Counted from the first letter of the stretch, positions 11,613-24,310 are shown. The stretch is DNA of 64,000 bases from Sycobia sp. Sy_11 (GCA_018907035.1 JACCIC010000222.1:515001-579000), one strand, 5' to 3'. The notes: a model not told the origin generated them from the letters alone. Made by a program: numbers and translations.

Positions 11613-12289
11613 ATCGGCCGTCAAGCCAACAACTGCTCGGACCTACTGGACTGCAGCCTATCAGTGAGTTGAAAAAGCCGCGCCTTATTTAAATTTAATG
11701 CATTCTCATTTATTTCTTACATAACTTGCAGCAATTTATATAATTTATCTAATTCATAAATTATAAGCTTGTTTTAATTTTAATTTATCTAATTTATAAA
11801 TTATAATTATACTAACCTCAAAAACTTAAAATTAATTGAATTTAAAATCTCATTCTTTAAAATTTAATTTTTTTAAATTTACTTTAATTTTAATTTAATT
11901 TTAATTTGTAATTTAATTTTAATTTTAATTATAATTTTAATTTTAATTCAATTTTAACTTTAATTTTAATCTTGATTAATTAAATTTTCATCTTGATTGA
12001 TTTTTAATATTTTTAACTTAATTCGTAACTCTTAATTATCATCTAAAAGGTATCTTAGATTTGCAACTCAAACTAACCTTTCTTAAATTAAACTTATGTA
12101 ATTATATATAACTTATCTCATACCAAATTTTAACTAATTATATACCTAATATATATATTTATTTAAAATTTAATCACCAATATTTATATTTATATTTACA
12201 TATTTACATTAACATTTACTCACACACAGCTATAATCTCCCATACCCCACCTCTCCCTCTACATTTAACCCTCCCCCAATCACAAACTG
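11613..12289. other. No gene seen; ATTTTAATTT-rich low-complexity tract
   Basis: Long run of TTTAATTTTAA-like words, then a C-rich approach to element G. The bases near 11340-11420 include an ACCGATTGTTCTGAAATTTG motif of the type seen in dispersed insect repeats. I cannot assign it. Confidence 0.4.
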
Positions 12290-14560
12290 GAAAAAATCAT
12301 CTCCCCCTCCTCGAAAATAATTTGGCCAAAGCTAAAGATCGGCATAGAGAAAGCCGGAATCTCCATTCGCCGGGCCGTCAACACCCCCGACTTCGTCAAG
12401 GTGTACGCGGCAACGGTAGACGACTTCAGGCACCTAACAACCCGCCTAGAAATGATCAATTCGAATATACTACCAACGAATTCCCCGAAGAACGGGACTT
12501 GGTTGTAGTCGTTCGTGGTATTAACGAAGTCATCCAGGACAAAGATCCCGGGTTATCTATGCACTAAGCTCATAACACAGCCCGGTGATCCTCGCCTTCT
12601 ATGTATCACCCATATCTCCTCCGTCACTCACAAAACACATCGACTGGCTGCATCTCAAATTCAACCTAGAGACCTCAGCATTTCGATGCAGACTCATATC
12701 ATCGATCTCTCAAATCGATGAAGAGATCACCTCCCTGTCCAATGACATCACCCACGCTGTTAAAATCACTACATCCCCCCGCCCCCACAGGGCACTCACA
12801 ATAACCTCCCAGACGATATTCTGAAGCTAATTAAGCAAAAGAATAGAATTCGGAAGAAATGGCAACATCTTAGAACTCCACTTCTCAAAACCAAACTCAA
12901 CTCCTTACAAAGGGACATCCACTCTCATATAAACGAGCTGAGAAACAGCCGCCTCAACGATTTCATCACTGAAGCCGAAACTCACCGCAAAAACGTCTGG
13001 AAGGTGATAAAATCTATACGAGGCAGTCGCCCCTGCCTCCCACCACTCAAGTAAAATGGGCAAACCTTCTCACTCAATAAAGAAAAGACCGAGATCTTCG
13101 CATAATCTCTCAGCAATCAGTGCTCACCTCTACTCAGCCCACCAGAACTCTCACCCTTTCATGAGCACGTTACCTAGACAGCTCAACACTTTCTCCCTTC
13201 AAACAGGGACATCACCCCTAGTTCCCTCAAAGACATAAGTGACATCATTCGCAGTCTCAAAAACAAGAAATTCCCTGGTGCTGACAAAATCAATAACAAG
13301 ACACTGAAAATCCTCCCCCATAAACAAATCATGTCCATCTGTAATATCATAAACGCAATGATGAGACATCAATACTTTCCTAAAGTCTGGAAAACGGCCA
13401 TAGTGGTCTGTCTTCCAAAAGCCGGGAAGTCCCTCAATGACCCCTCAAACTATCGCCCCATCAGTCTTCTGATGCGTTATCCTAAAACGCCTCTCTACCT
13501 CGGTTATCAGCAAATCCTCATACCTGACTGTCAGCATGGGTTCCGCACAGGGCACAACACCTGTCACCAACTTCTCAGAGTCACGGAACTCATTGCTGAC
13601 AACATGAACAAACGACTGCATACAACCATGCTGCTGTTATATGTCCAGCAAGCCTTCGACAGGGTATGGCATGACGGGCTCGACTTCAAGTTCATTGCTC
13701 AACACATCCCCCACTATGTGATCGGGACAATAAAGTCATTCCTCTTAGACCGATTTATTCGAGTTAGGGTAGGCAACTCCCTCTCCTCTCCAAAGGCTAT
13801 CTCAGCCGGCGTCTCTCAAGGGTCTAAGCTCTCTCCCCTACTCTTTACTTTTTTCTGCCATGATCTTTCCACACAAGATGCAATTACTACGGCACTCTAT
13901 GTGGACGATATTGCCCTCATAGACGCCACTAAAACAATCTGCCACAGCACCTCAAGGCTAAAAGACTTCTCCCATACCTCATCAACTGGTACTCACGGTG
14001 GAGACTCTCGATGAATGATAGCAAGTCCAATGCAATGTTTATCTTTCATAGAAACCGCACCCCTCCAAATATCACAATCAAAGGCGCATCCATCCCGTGG
14101 AGCCAATCAGTCAAATACCGCGGAGTGACATTCGTCAGGAACCTATCCTGGAACAAATACCTCTGCCTCACCAGGAGCAAAATATTAGGAGCCTTTTTAA
14201 AGCTCGGACCTTTCTTCCATAGCAAAACCCTGTCAGCGAAAACAAAGGCCATAGCCTTCACTGCCACCATCAAGAGCATTGTCACATATGCCATCCCCAT
14301 CTGGGGGCTGACCCCCCCCCCCCCGAGAGACTTCAGCGACTCCAAGGCATCTACATGAGGCTACTACGTTCTTACCTCAACATCCCTTGGTACTTAAGGA
14401 AACTAACCTTCTTGCTGTCAACAATTACGCGAATAAATTCGCCAAAAATCTAAGAGAATCAATTAAACAGCACCCGATCTCAGGATCCCAATCCCTGAGC
14501 AGTATCCTGTCCAAATCACCTGATCAATGATCCGTAATCCCATCGGCCACCACCGCCCCC
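12290..14560 (+). mobile_element. Jockey-type non-LTR retrotransposon fragment G
   Basis: A plus-strand, C-rich remnant. The end of ORF1 shows ERDLVVVVRGINEVIQD (about 12490-12545), reminiscent of the domain upstream of the zinc knuckles. It is fused by deletion to the end of the endonuclease (HIDWLHLKFN, about 12640-12670, then ISQIDEEITSLSNDITHAV). The linker LKLIKQKNRIRKKWQHLRTP (about 12822-12880) and a nearly full RT follow. Several frameshifts separate the pieces, and the 3' end with tail is not clear. The C-rich coding strand contrasts sharply with the AT-rich flanks. Old and inactive. Confidence 0.85.
13228..14350 (+). pseudogene. Reverse transcriptase of jockey-type element G
   Basis: RT entry KKFPGADKINNKTLK (about 13265-13310), then YRPISLL (about 13455), HGFRTGHNTCHQLLR (about 13535), QQAFDRVWHDGL (palm aspartate, about 13650), SAGVSQGSKLSPLLF (about 13805) and LYVDDIAL (catalytic YVDD, about 13895) are all present and in order. 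A frameshift at about 13985-14010 separates the palm from the thumb segment (MNDSKSNAMFIF to VTYAIPIWGL). A run of C at about 14311-14324 ends the recognisable part. The active-site aspartates are intact, although the gene is not. Confidence 0.88.
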
Positions 14561-14867
14561 CGTGCTTCGTTTTCGTACGTAAGCCTCTGCCCCCATGAAG
14601 TCAGAGCCCTTAAACTCACCAATTTCTCCCCCCATCCACACCTCACTCCAGCTCCCCCACCTCCATACTGTTCCATTAATAATATTTATCCCAACAGATA
14701 AAGGGAATGATACTACCGTATAGGAATCCCTGCGGGGAGGGATTTTAGTCAGTAGGTAGACGAGAAAAGCCTCCATGAATCCGAGAGTACCTCTCTTCAA
14801 TAGGTGTCTTTAGAACATTTCCGCTCATTACGTCACCAAAAAAAAAAAATAAGTTAGCAGCGAATAG
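14561..14867. other. No gene seen
   Basis: A minus-strand 94-codon frame (about 14516-14800) is Gly/Trp-rich and lacks a domain. I regard it as the shadow of the C-rich remnant. Confidence 0.35.
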
Positions 14868-14928
14868 CAGCTCCAAGTAGTTAGCTAAAAGAATTAATAC
14901 CAGGCCAGTTCATTTGAATGGTCATATC
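14868..14928 (+). repeat. Right copy of the direct repeat flanking element G
   Basis: Partner of 11552-11612, with shared TTAATACCAGG and TTGAATGGTCAT. Confidence 0.6.
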
Positions 14929-14991
14929 CAGCTTTGGAATTTGTATCATAAAGAAGATGTGACGTTAGTATTCCCTTTTTGTTCTTCAGGT

Positions 14992-15088
14992 TAATCTGAC
15001 ACTACTCTCACATCTTATGGATATCTTTTGATTTTTGTAAATTTTCTTTTTTTCTTACGTGGGAAAATCTCTCTTTCTCCCCTCTCTG

Positions 15089-15146
<58 letters not shown>
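14992..15146 (+). repeat. Repeat V with (CT)n tract
   Basis: ATCTGACACTACTCTCACA, a T-rich middle and CTTACGTGGGAAAATCT are followed by a long (CT)n at about 15092-15146. The same unit occurs inverted at 49385-49511, again next to the microsatellite, there (GA)n. Confidence 0.75.
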
Positions 15147-15152
<6 letters not shown>

Positions 15153-15159
15153 CCCGGCT

Positions 15160-15430
15160 CAAATTAGATTATAATAAAGTTTAGACTGTGTAATGACGCA
15201 AACAAAACGTCCGCTGCTCACCTAAACATAAAAAATACTTTTAAACTTTCGAAAAAAAATCGAAAAAAATTTTGAAAGAAATCAAACCTATGTATTTTCA
15301 GACGCTAATTAGGAATATACTTGAGACAATTTACGAAATGAAAAATCTAATTATTAAAATGTTAAATAAATTATAAACACCAAGTTTTATGGTATAATGT
15401 TCAGTTTAAACAAAAATTGTTCAAGAAACG
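15160..15430 (+). repeat. Dispersed repeat U, copy 1
   Basis: Aligns with 15578-15870 in the same orientation (GTTTAGACTG, CTTTCGAAAAAA, CAGACGCT, ACCAAGTTTTATG) and with the reverse complement of 20545-20830. Non-coding. Confidence 0.75.
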
Positions 15431-15577
15431 TTCAAAAAAACGACCGAAAATTAGTTTAAATGATTTCTGTGATTGTGCTGAAGAGCGGAGTGATCGTCTG
15501 CTGCAGTACCTAATCTGGACGTGGTAATGCCATGGACCCAAACATGTAATACAAACAATTTTTCAGTTATTTATCCT
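15431..15577. other. Spacer between two copies of repeat U
   Basis: Contains a short GC-richer stretch (about 15475-15535) and no gene. Confidence 0.4.
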
Positions 15578-15870
15578 CGGTTCAAATTAGGTCGGAATAA
15601 TGTTTAGACTGCGTATTGACGAAAACAAAACATCTGCCGATTCTGACCATCTGGATTATATGTGCGCTGCTCTCCTGAACATAAAAAATAATTTCATACT
15701 TTCGAAAAAAACGTTGAAAAAAATTCTGAAACAAATGCTACGTACATACTTTCAGACGCTTATTACGACTATAATTGAGAAAATTTATGAAAAGAAACAT
15801 TTAATTTTTAAAATATTAAACAAATTATATAAACCAAGTTTTATGCAATAATTTTGAGTTTACACAAAAA
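15578..15870 (+). repeat. Dispersed repeat U, copy 2
   Basis: Second direct copy, about 415 bases after the first. It carries an extra segment near 15640-15680. Confidence 0.75.
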
Positions 15871-16399
15871 CGTCGAGTTCATGAAATAAATCTTATGTTA
15901 TTTACAATGGAGTTTACAACAGAGTACTATGAACTACGTTAACTAGGTTGATTCGCTATCTTCAAATAAAATCGAATTATTCGCGTGGTTAGGCCGCTTG
16001 TCGAAAGAACTGGATGACAGCTGCACAGGTCATTTACTTTTTCTCCGGGCCCCCGCAAACTCGACTAATCTCTCCTCCCGTGTGCACAGAATTCTATTTA
16101 TATACGGAATCACCATTAGCCATATCGCGTTATACGCATTATCAATTCTGCTGCCCTGATTTCATACCGAAACGACTTTCGATAAAAACACTTCGTCCCA
16201 CGTCCGACATCAACGATCTATTAATGCATAACTTTTTTATATATACTTACATTAAATAAATCGTTGGGAAACAAGTTTCCGATTTCAATACCTCTTTCTT
16301 TTATTGAGTATTATTATCAAAGAATATAAATACTTTACATGATCGCAACTATGTTGAAGATTTAAAAGTAAGTCCAGATATTAGGGATTATATAACTAA

Positions 16400-16400
<1 letters not shown>
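15871..16400. other. No gene seen
   Basis: The 81-codon frame at about 16014-16259 has no recognisable domain. Confidence 0.4.
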
Positions 16401-16403
<3 letters not shown>

Positions 16404-16445
<42 letters not shown>

Positions 16446-16446
16446 T
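16404..16446. repeat. (TA)n microsatellite
   Basis: About 20 TA units. Confidence 0.9.
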
Positions 16447-16499
16447 GTGAAAAAACCACTTTTAACAAAAGTAAAATAGTTACGCGAGTTTGATGTGTT

Positions 16500-16945
16500 C
16501 TTAGCATAGTAAGAATTTTAAATACATCTTCTCATGTATTTTATAAAAACTATATATAAAATATTTTTCTAAATTCAGTCATTTATTAAGATAAAAATAC
16601 ATACATAATCATACATTTGATTTTCATATACCTAAATAATATTTATACAAAATATTTTTCTAAAATCTTCCGAAATAGATTAATAAAAAATAAATTATGT
16701 AACACAATAAGCTCTTAAAACAATGGATCATTAAAATAAATGCATAAGTGCATATTATATGCATCCCTATAAATAACAGCTTGTATAGTTTACATAAATA
16801 AATCTAAAACTGTAAAAAATAATAATACGTAAATTGTTTTAACGGCAATGTAGCTTGATAAAGTTGTAAGATTATTTATACATAGCCGAGTTTATTTTCA
16901 CATCATCTTGTCCACGCGTGGACAAAATGATTATAATAAATTAAT
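16500..16945 (-). repeat. Dispersed repeat R, copy 3 (inverted)
   Basis: Reverse complement of 5960-6420 with small indels. The palindrome TCCACGCGTGGA is conserved at 16911-16922, and the CATAGCCGAGTTTATTTTCA word matches copy 2 in reverse. Confidence 0.75.
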
Positions 16946-18535
16946 AACTTTAAATTTTGTAACTACATACGTTTTTAATAGCCAGAAATATAAATACATG
17001 TGATTTATAGTTTATTATGAATGAATTATAGATAACAATTATATACAATAAGATATTGTTTAATTTGTAAAAATGTCAGTTTTTATAATTGCGGTACTGG
17101 CCTACGTATTATTTAAGCCGTCCATCAGCAGATCCCACGATTTTGTGTTTTTGTCTATATCAATAATTCCTCCTAGTTTCTTCTTTTCCAGGCCCAAGAG
17201 CGCTGGCCGAGATTTGTCCATCCTGATGGGTTGATGAACACAGGCGTGTAGCGCAAAACCTATTCCCAACAGTTCAAAATTGATTCGACATTTACAGATA
17301 ATTTTTCCTTCTCGATCCCATCGTCATATGTTCATCACTTATTTCAAAAAACCGTATATATATATATAATATGCATTTGCAGAGATCTGTTATAAGAAGC
17401 ACAAATAGTTATCAAAGTATCAGGAGCAGAGAATCATGACAGAGGTGGTAAGAGTTTCGAATATGCAGGGTGTCGCACATCCGATTGAACACATTATTAT
17501 ATCTATATAGCTTATAAAAATCTAAAAGCTTTCGATCAAAACCTTCTTCTTCTTTATAAAAGTTTCGAAATATTTAATTAGCGACGTATGAACCTCGCTG
17601 AGCAGAAGGCACAAACAAGCAAGTTCGGCGGATAGTCGGACTAATCCATGAAACTGAAAGGCAAACATAGGAAGGAAGCTAGGTGGGACAAAGATGGGAC
17701 ACTTGCGATGTCAAGTTGCCAGGAAGCAATTAGAGAAATTCAGAGACTGCGAAACCTTTTTTCAGATTTCGGCGCTTGTGGTAGGTTGTACGCGAACTTA
17801 CGACTACATTGGATTTGTAGGCTCGTAACTTCCCGACTATATCCCTCCTTTGAACTCCTGATTTCAAGCGCTTCCAGAGGCAAAACGAGTAAGAGGAAGA
17901 GGTTGCTGTCAAGAAGTAGAAGAATAGAGCACTCGCACGCTAATACCACCTACAACAAATTCCAGAATTTTGTAACTTATCCATTGTAAAATACATAAAT
18001 GCACCTATACGATGTTTAGAAGTTACTTGGATGTTTCCACGTTTCCACTCACTGTTTTGTTTGCGTATCGAATAGAAAAACAATTTTACTGAAAATAGGA
18101 TTCTAAAATTTTTCGACACACGCGGATTATTGCTGCTATATGGAAAGAAGGGGTGGATGACACCAATATCACTTCGTTAACTCGCGTGCCATGCGATTGC
18201 ATCATGCCGCCAGCAATATATCATCAAATGGCTTGTTGTATAAATTTTGTTTCTAAGTTTATAATTCTTTATAAATTTGTACTTTCCTCACGTTCCGGAA
18301 GAGCTAGCCGAATTGTTTTTCTTTAATCGCCAGAACGTAAGTATTACGAGCTTAAAATTGCTGACAATTAGACTAGCTTTATTCATTCGCAAGTATAGTA
18401 TTCATACCTTCAATGTATATCTATATATACAAAGAAGTACATCTGCATAGTTAATTGTTGAAAATTAATTTTCATTGGTGAGTACGCAGGATTGGCGGGG
18501 CATTTGTAATCGAAATTACCGTTTCGTTACTTGAC
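16946..18535. other. No supported gene; mostly AT-rich spacer
   Basis: A 113-codon frame (17648-17989, plus strand) overlaps minus-strand frames of similar length. It shows only Arg/Lys/Ser-rich sequence and no domain, so I do not call it. A short (TA)n lies at about 17356-17370. Confidence 0.35.
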
Positions 18536-18539
18536 TATT

Positions 18540-19135
18540 TCGACATAGCGCGTTCATCGAGGTAACGTAAATGCGACAAATAGCATGCGAGTCGGAAATG
18601 GATTAAAATTCGCTTTAAAATTCGACGTATGAGATGAGAAAACCTCATCTCTGAGGAAATGAAAATTTTTTTAATGGATTGGCTTCTTTCACATAAAGGA
18701 GATACGTGGGGGAAGAAAAAAAAGGAGAAAGTCCTGGCATTGATCACACTGTACGATTCTCGACATCGAGCACTCGAAAATTGCTCACCACCGTGAGAAT
18801 GAAGCTCGATTTACATCGAAATCAAACGAAACAGTCGAGCGGCAAAAACGTCGGGCAAGCCCGGCATCTCAGACTCGACGTCAGGAATCGTGTCCACGAA
18901 TTTTGGGCGCCGTAACCACCTCCGTTTCGTACCTCTTCTCTACTCCCTTCTTCCCAACACCAGGCGCTTCCTCTATCAGCGGCGCCACATCAGTCTTTGA
19001 ACTCCACATCGCCGGTGAGTGTTCGCTCGTTATTTTCCAATCTCTAGAACAGTTGTACACACAATACACACAGAAGTACTCACGATCGCGCACGCTTGCC
19101 TCTTCCTAATTTCCCCCGTGTCTCTTCACTCTCTA

Positions 19136-19183
<48 letters not shown>

Positions 19184-19790
19184 ACTCTCTCTCTCTCTCT
19201 CTCTCTTTCAAACACCGTGGAGTTTAGTTCATTCTTCTCTGTCTTTAACCTCTATTTCATGCATCTACTCTCGAACGTGAATGGCGCGTCTTCCTCGATA
19301 CAGAGACCCTCGCGAGGTCTGCCAGCCAGGTTGTGATGTCGGGAAAAGGACGACTAGCAAGGGACTGGCTCCTGCTCCGCGGCTGCCTTGGGAGTAAATA
19401 ACAACAGTCCAAGTCCAATGGCCCTGCTCAACGCCGCTAACCTGCTGGTGGCCAATGCACTCGAGGTCCGCGTGTGCTGCGGCCGCTCCGAGATTTCAAG
19501 AGTCACCGAAAAGAATGGCAGTGGAATGCATTGGAAGATGATCTAATCGAACACATACATATCAATTTGACACGATAGCGGACCACGAAAAACTGAGGAA
19601 GTCTGCGTGAAAACGAAGAAGTGGAAATTGAGACGCGTGCATCGCGGCGGCGGCGCGAGCAGACCGGGTGGGGCGGCGACTGCGGGGCGCGAAGTTCCGT
19701 AATTCCGCGCTCACGATAGTACACGGACGGAGCGCGAACGGGACACATCCCGCCCATCGAACCGGTTCGTTTCCTACTATTAATAGTCCG
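18540..19790. promoter_or_regulatory. CpG-rich tract, candidate host promoter/first-exon region
   Basis: This tract is much richer in CpG than its neighbours, notably 19630-19760 with repeated GGCGG words. CCG|GTGAGTG (about 19012-19020) is a good 5' splice-donor match. GATACAG|AGACC (about 19301) is a fair acceptor match. A 43-codon GC-rich frame begins at the ATG near 19419 (MALLNAANLLVANALEVR) and ends near 19546. In hymenopteran genomes CpG-rich islands often mark unmethylated promoters. A (CT)n tract lies inside at about 19132-19207. I cannot name a gene; the alternative is a divergent mobile-element leader. Confidence 0.3.
19132..19207. repeat. (CT)n microsatellite
   Basis: Long CT tract broken once by TTTCA. 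Confidence 0.9.
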
Positions 19791-20540
19791 GGAGACAGCG
19801 ATACATTTTATAATCGCAGTATTAAGCAGTATGAAGCAAGCGCTTCCGAGTTCATTTTGTACATGTTTCTGTTATGCGAGACGTACTTTTCATTGCTTCA
19901 ACTGAAATATGTTTCAGATCGTTGTAGTGATAAAAATAGATGCAAATGAACTTGTATGTAGTGTAGATTTTAGTGAAATAAAAATTTTGCTATGATAAAT
20001 GATGACCAATGGATATAACTACAGTGAAAATATGCATTTTTAAAGTCCTGCATCACGATAGATATCTCGTGTGATACACTGTCATCGAGTCACTTAATAA
20101 ATTATCTAGAATATTATTGTCATGATTATAATTTTTCTCAAATTTATCTGGTATGTTATTATCTGACAGAGTCTGATGCGAAAGTTAACAGTTGTAAATT
20201 TTAAACCTTTTTGAAATACTGCGCCATCGAAGCCAATATAACATAATAGGAAAATCTAATCGTAATAAATTATATAGACTATTATTATTGTTTGAATTTG
20301 AATATGTTGGTGATAAACAAATTAGAAATATCAATATTGCAGACAAAATTCTCCATATTAATATTATCATGTTGAAAAGCAGAAAAATTTTTAAAGAAAA
20401 ATTGGTGGATCGCTGACGTATCGAAAAGAACTTGGACTGATTAGTAGTTCTAAACGCTAATAATTTACGGTATTTTTCTCGATAATTATTAGTTTTAAAG
20501 ATAAAATTTGGAGAACTGACAAAAAATTATTTCAATAGGA
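19791..20540. other. No gene seen
   Basis: AT-rich with no recognisable element. Confidence 0.45.
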
Positions 20541-20544
20541 TTTA

Positions 20545-20830
20545 TAACTTTTGTTCAAATAATTTTTGTGGAAACTCAAAATTATTCGATAACACTTGGT
20601 GTTTATAATTTGATTAACTTTTTAACAATTAGATTTTTCATTTCGTAAATTTTCTAACGTATATTCCTAAGCAGCGTATAAAATTACATACGTATGATTT
20701 CTTTCAGAATTCTTTTCAATCATCTTTCGAATTTTTTTGTTTTACTTGTTTAGGTCCCTGCGTTACAACATCCAGTTAGGTACCGTAAAGGAATCATTTA
20801 AACTCATTTTGAGTCGAGAATAAGTCTGTG
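20545..20830 (-). repeat. Dispersed repeat U, copy 3 (inverted)
   Basis: Reverse complement of the two U copies near 15.2 and 15.6 kb: AACACTTGGTGTTTATAATT, TTTCATTTCGTAAATTTTCT and CTTTCAGAATTCTTTTCAA. Confidence 0.75.
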
Positions 20831-22584
20831 ACATAAAAATATCGCTCATTCCCGCACTATAAAGGGAGACATTCAGAATCGAAACATCCTATGCATGTGT
20901 ATAGAATGTTGAACGGCCTTTGGAAAAGAAATTCGGTGGTTGTTTATGAAAAATATGAATTAAAAAATTTTGATGATATTAACCTACATCAGCTGTGTTC
21001 GAAAAAATGGATATCCTTCACTTCCTGCATGCACGCTCACTCTACCCGAGCACTGCCGGTGGCAGTTTTACCAACTTTAGGCTCTACAACTTATATTGTC
21101 AGTACTGAGTTTTATTACAACAATATGCATAAATTCTAGATTCATTAAAAAAATTACTACATATATATACCATTAACCAATTACTTTTTAATTAAATTGC
21201 AATTATAATATTCACACTGCCTTTCACTAACATTATTAGATTTTGTTATCAGATTTTGGACTTCGATAACTATATTAACTGTAATTTTCAAATTTTGAAT
21301 GGTATCTAGGTTATTACAAATAAGAACAGTCTGTATTTCAAATATATTGATATTACTTTATAATATAATTATATTTATTTGTAAAATAACTGTAGGATCG
21401 ATATACATATTTATTGATTAAGTTTACAAAAAAGATGTAAATAAAAATTTAACATATATATGCGTATTGATATACTTAAATGAATTTAATAATATAGATT
21501 TTTGTAGAAAAAATATAAATTAAGCTTTTAATATGATATATACTTTTTAGTATGATATATACTTCTTTAGAATAATTTATATCATAAAGAAATTTCAGAA
21601 GGGACAGCTACAGAAGAAGTCTTTAATACTGTATTCATTCTCGATCAGATGATTTATCATAACATACAGGAAAAGCATTATGACTTTATATAAATTTATA
21701 TTTTTATACAATATTACTTTTAATCGGCAGTTATATTTTTATCTAAGAATACGAATTAAAGAGTTCAATTAAAAAATTATACTTACTATTCAAATCGTGG
21801 GTACCGATACCCAGCTAACAACACGTGCCAAGCGTGCGTACGCCTGCATATTTTGCCGACCATTTACATTTTAATTGCTCTTTTTACTAAATTAATAAAT
21901 ATTTTTATCGGTCTTAGAGTCATTCTTCTATAATATACTCGTATATTATATTAAAATAATGACACTCAGACTGTCTTTGTTTATGAGCATCCCCGAAGTA
22001 TCTGAAATACAACTTATTACAACGGTTCATCTTCATAGACTAAACTCACAATTATTAAAAAAAATTATTAAAATTATTAAATTATTTAAAAAATTATTTA
22101 AAAATTAATAAAATACTAAATAATTATTAAGAAAAACAGTAGTAGTAAGCAATCAGATGTCCTTATTGTCAGAGCTCAAGCTACTCTATCGTATATTTAT
22201 AAAATTGTTTAATATTAAAATTTCTAGAACTTGTATAAATAATCTTTAAATTATAAATAAGTGAAAATTTGATTTTTATACAAATTGAAAATTAGTAACC
22301 TGTCGTTTAAAGGAATTTCAAGAAACAATATGGTGGAGCATTTGATTAATTAAGTATAAATATGCTATAATCCTGTGTATAAATTTTGATTATATTTATT
22401 CTTGTCGACAAGGCCTTAAAAATATAATTTTTTTATTATTATGGATATTTGGCCATTGGTTCGTTTCGTGTAAGGCATATGTGACACTTTAGATAATTTT
22501 CAAGGTATATTTATTTTCTTTAAATATTCTTTTTGAAGAATTGATTCATCTATTCGACATGAATTTTAATGTAAAGTACACAAT
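20831..22584. other. No gene seen; AT-rich, includes repeat S copy 2
   Basis: The 82-codon frame at 20891-21139 has no domain. At about 21945-22005 the bases AATGACACTCAGACTGTCTT are the inverted copy of repeat S (6465-6535). Confidence 0.45.
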
Positions 22585-23012
22585 TATTGAAAAGTAAACA
22601 ATTTTCATTATCATTACGTACTTTCACCATAGAATATATATATTTAAGTTATTAACGTTATTCAACAGTATATTATTTCCGACGGAGAGTATATCTATTT
22701 AAGTTCAATATTGAATTTGTTCACCTACTAACTTTGTCGGAACGGGCCTGGCAACTTCACAGCTGCTTTTCTTAATAATAATGAATTATCAGAAAAAACA
22801 GCTGAAGAATGATCACCTAATAACATCGATGATTCAAGATAATTAATTCTTTCTTATCAGTCTGCACGTGATTAAAATAATAATAAAATAATATCGGCTA
22901 TATATAAATGATCTCATTACTTTTTTGAGCTGCATTTTTGTTAAAACTATTTACTGATTATGATTTTTTAGAGATTTGAGATATATTTATGTAAACTATA
23001 CATACTGTTATA
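22585..23012 (+). repeat. Dispersed repeat R, copy 4, left part
   Basis: Aligns with 5800-6245 (GGAACGGGCCTGGCAA and flanks). It stops exactly at the mariner insertion site and resumes at 24311. Confidence 0.8.
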
Positions 23013-24310
23013 TACGTGGGTGGTCCTAGAAGTACCTGGGCCAACAAATAAAACTCAAAAATTTTGGAAAAAATATTTTTATTTTTCAACACAATCTCCT
23101 TTCGGCTCTATATATTTTTTCCAGCGATGTTCAATAAGTTATATACCCTTTTTATAATAAGAATTATCAAGCTCCTCATAATAGCCATAAACTTCCGACA
23201 TCACCTCTTCATTGTTGGAAGATATTTGACCAGCGAGATATTTTTTGAAGCCTGAGAACACAAAATAATCCGAGAGAACTAAATATGACGCATAAGATGC
23301 ATGAGGTAGCAATTCAAACTTTAATTACTTAATTTTGACGATTGCAATAACGGATGTGTGAGCTGGTGCATTGTCTTGATGGAACAACACTTTCTTCTTA
23401 GCCAAATGTAGCCGTTTTGGCTTGATTTTTTCGCTCAAACGTTGCAATAAGTTCACATAATACTCGTCGTGGATATTTTTTCCTTTTCTAAGATAGCCAA
23501 TGAAAATTATCCCACACGCATCCCAAAAAAACCAACGCCATAACCTTGACTGCAGATGGAACATTCTTTGCTTTCTTTGGAGCCGATTCTTCTTTTTGAG
23601 TCCATTGTTTTGATTGATCTTTTGTTTCCGGTGTGAAGTGGTGGATCCATGTTTCATCCATGGTTATGAAACAGTGAAAACATTCGGCCTTATTATTGCG
23701 AAACTTTGCCAAACACTCAACTGAAACATCTTCACGACGCTGTTTTTGTTCCATTGTGAGCAAACGTGGCACCCATCTTTATCACAGCTTTGTCATCTCC
23801 AAATTTTTAGTTAATATGCAATGCACCGCACTTTTTAAAATGCCTATCAAGTCTGGTACGTCGCGCACTTTCAGTCGACGATCATCCAGTACCGCTTTGT
23901 GGATTTTCTTCAACATTTCTGGAGTCGTCACCTCGTTTGGTCGACCACTGCGATGCTCGTCTTGGCAGCTCATACGGCTTCGTTTAAACTCTGCTACCCA
24001 ATATTTTACTGTTGCAAAGGAAAGAGCAGTCTCACCCAGAGTAGAGTCTAGTTCAGCTTTCATATTGGTTAGGCTGAGGCCTTTTAAATAAACTTATTGT
24101 ATCACGTAATGATAACCAATTTTTTCCATGTTTACACATTGACTAAGAATGTTTACTATTGATGACGGTCAAACAAATACTATACATCATGGTGTCTTCA
24201 AACTTAAGACATATGTTTTATAGATTGTGTACTTTCTAATACAGTGGTATCTTTTGAGCCACTGCCGCCACCTCTAGGTCAGACCAGGTACATCTGGGAC
24301 CACCTTCGTA
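23013..24310 (-). mobile_element. mariner DNA transposon H, end-to-end but inactive
   Basis: Terminal inverted repeats start with CGTGGGTGGTCCTAGAAGT at 23015 and end with the complement of CGAAGGTGGTCCCAGATGT at 24308. They are flanked by TA on both sides, the mariner target duplication. The uninterrupted site is seen in repeat R copy 2 at about 6237-6264, which gives direct proof of insertion. The element is about 1.29 kb, the usual mariner length. One transposase frame lies on the minus strand and is broken by frameshifts and a stop. Confidence 0.93.
23110..24063 (-). pseudogene. mariner transposase of element H
   Basis: The N-terminal helix-turn-helix region (24063-23782) includes YWVAEFKRSRMSCQDEHRSG. 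The next frame (to about 23488) has MDETWIHHFTPETK with the first catalytic aspartate. A third frame has VLFHQDNAPAHTSV with the second aspartate. After an in-frame TAA near 23326 the same frame still reads LSDYFVF, which carries the third aspartate, but the usual PDLAP context is lost. The family is the DD34D mariners, which cut and paste at TA. At least two frameshifts and one stop exclude activity. Confidence 0.9.

Noticed and set aside
14046..14800. Minus-strand frames of 94-99 codons
   Set aside because: Antisense shadows of the C-rich jockey-type RT and its 3' side.
17648..17989. 113-codon plus-strand frame
   Set aside because: Basic, Ser/Arg-rich text with no domain. Equally long frames overlap it on the other strand, and there are no splice or promoter cues.
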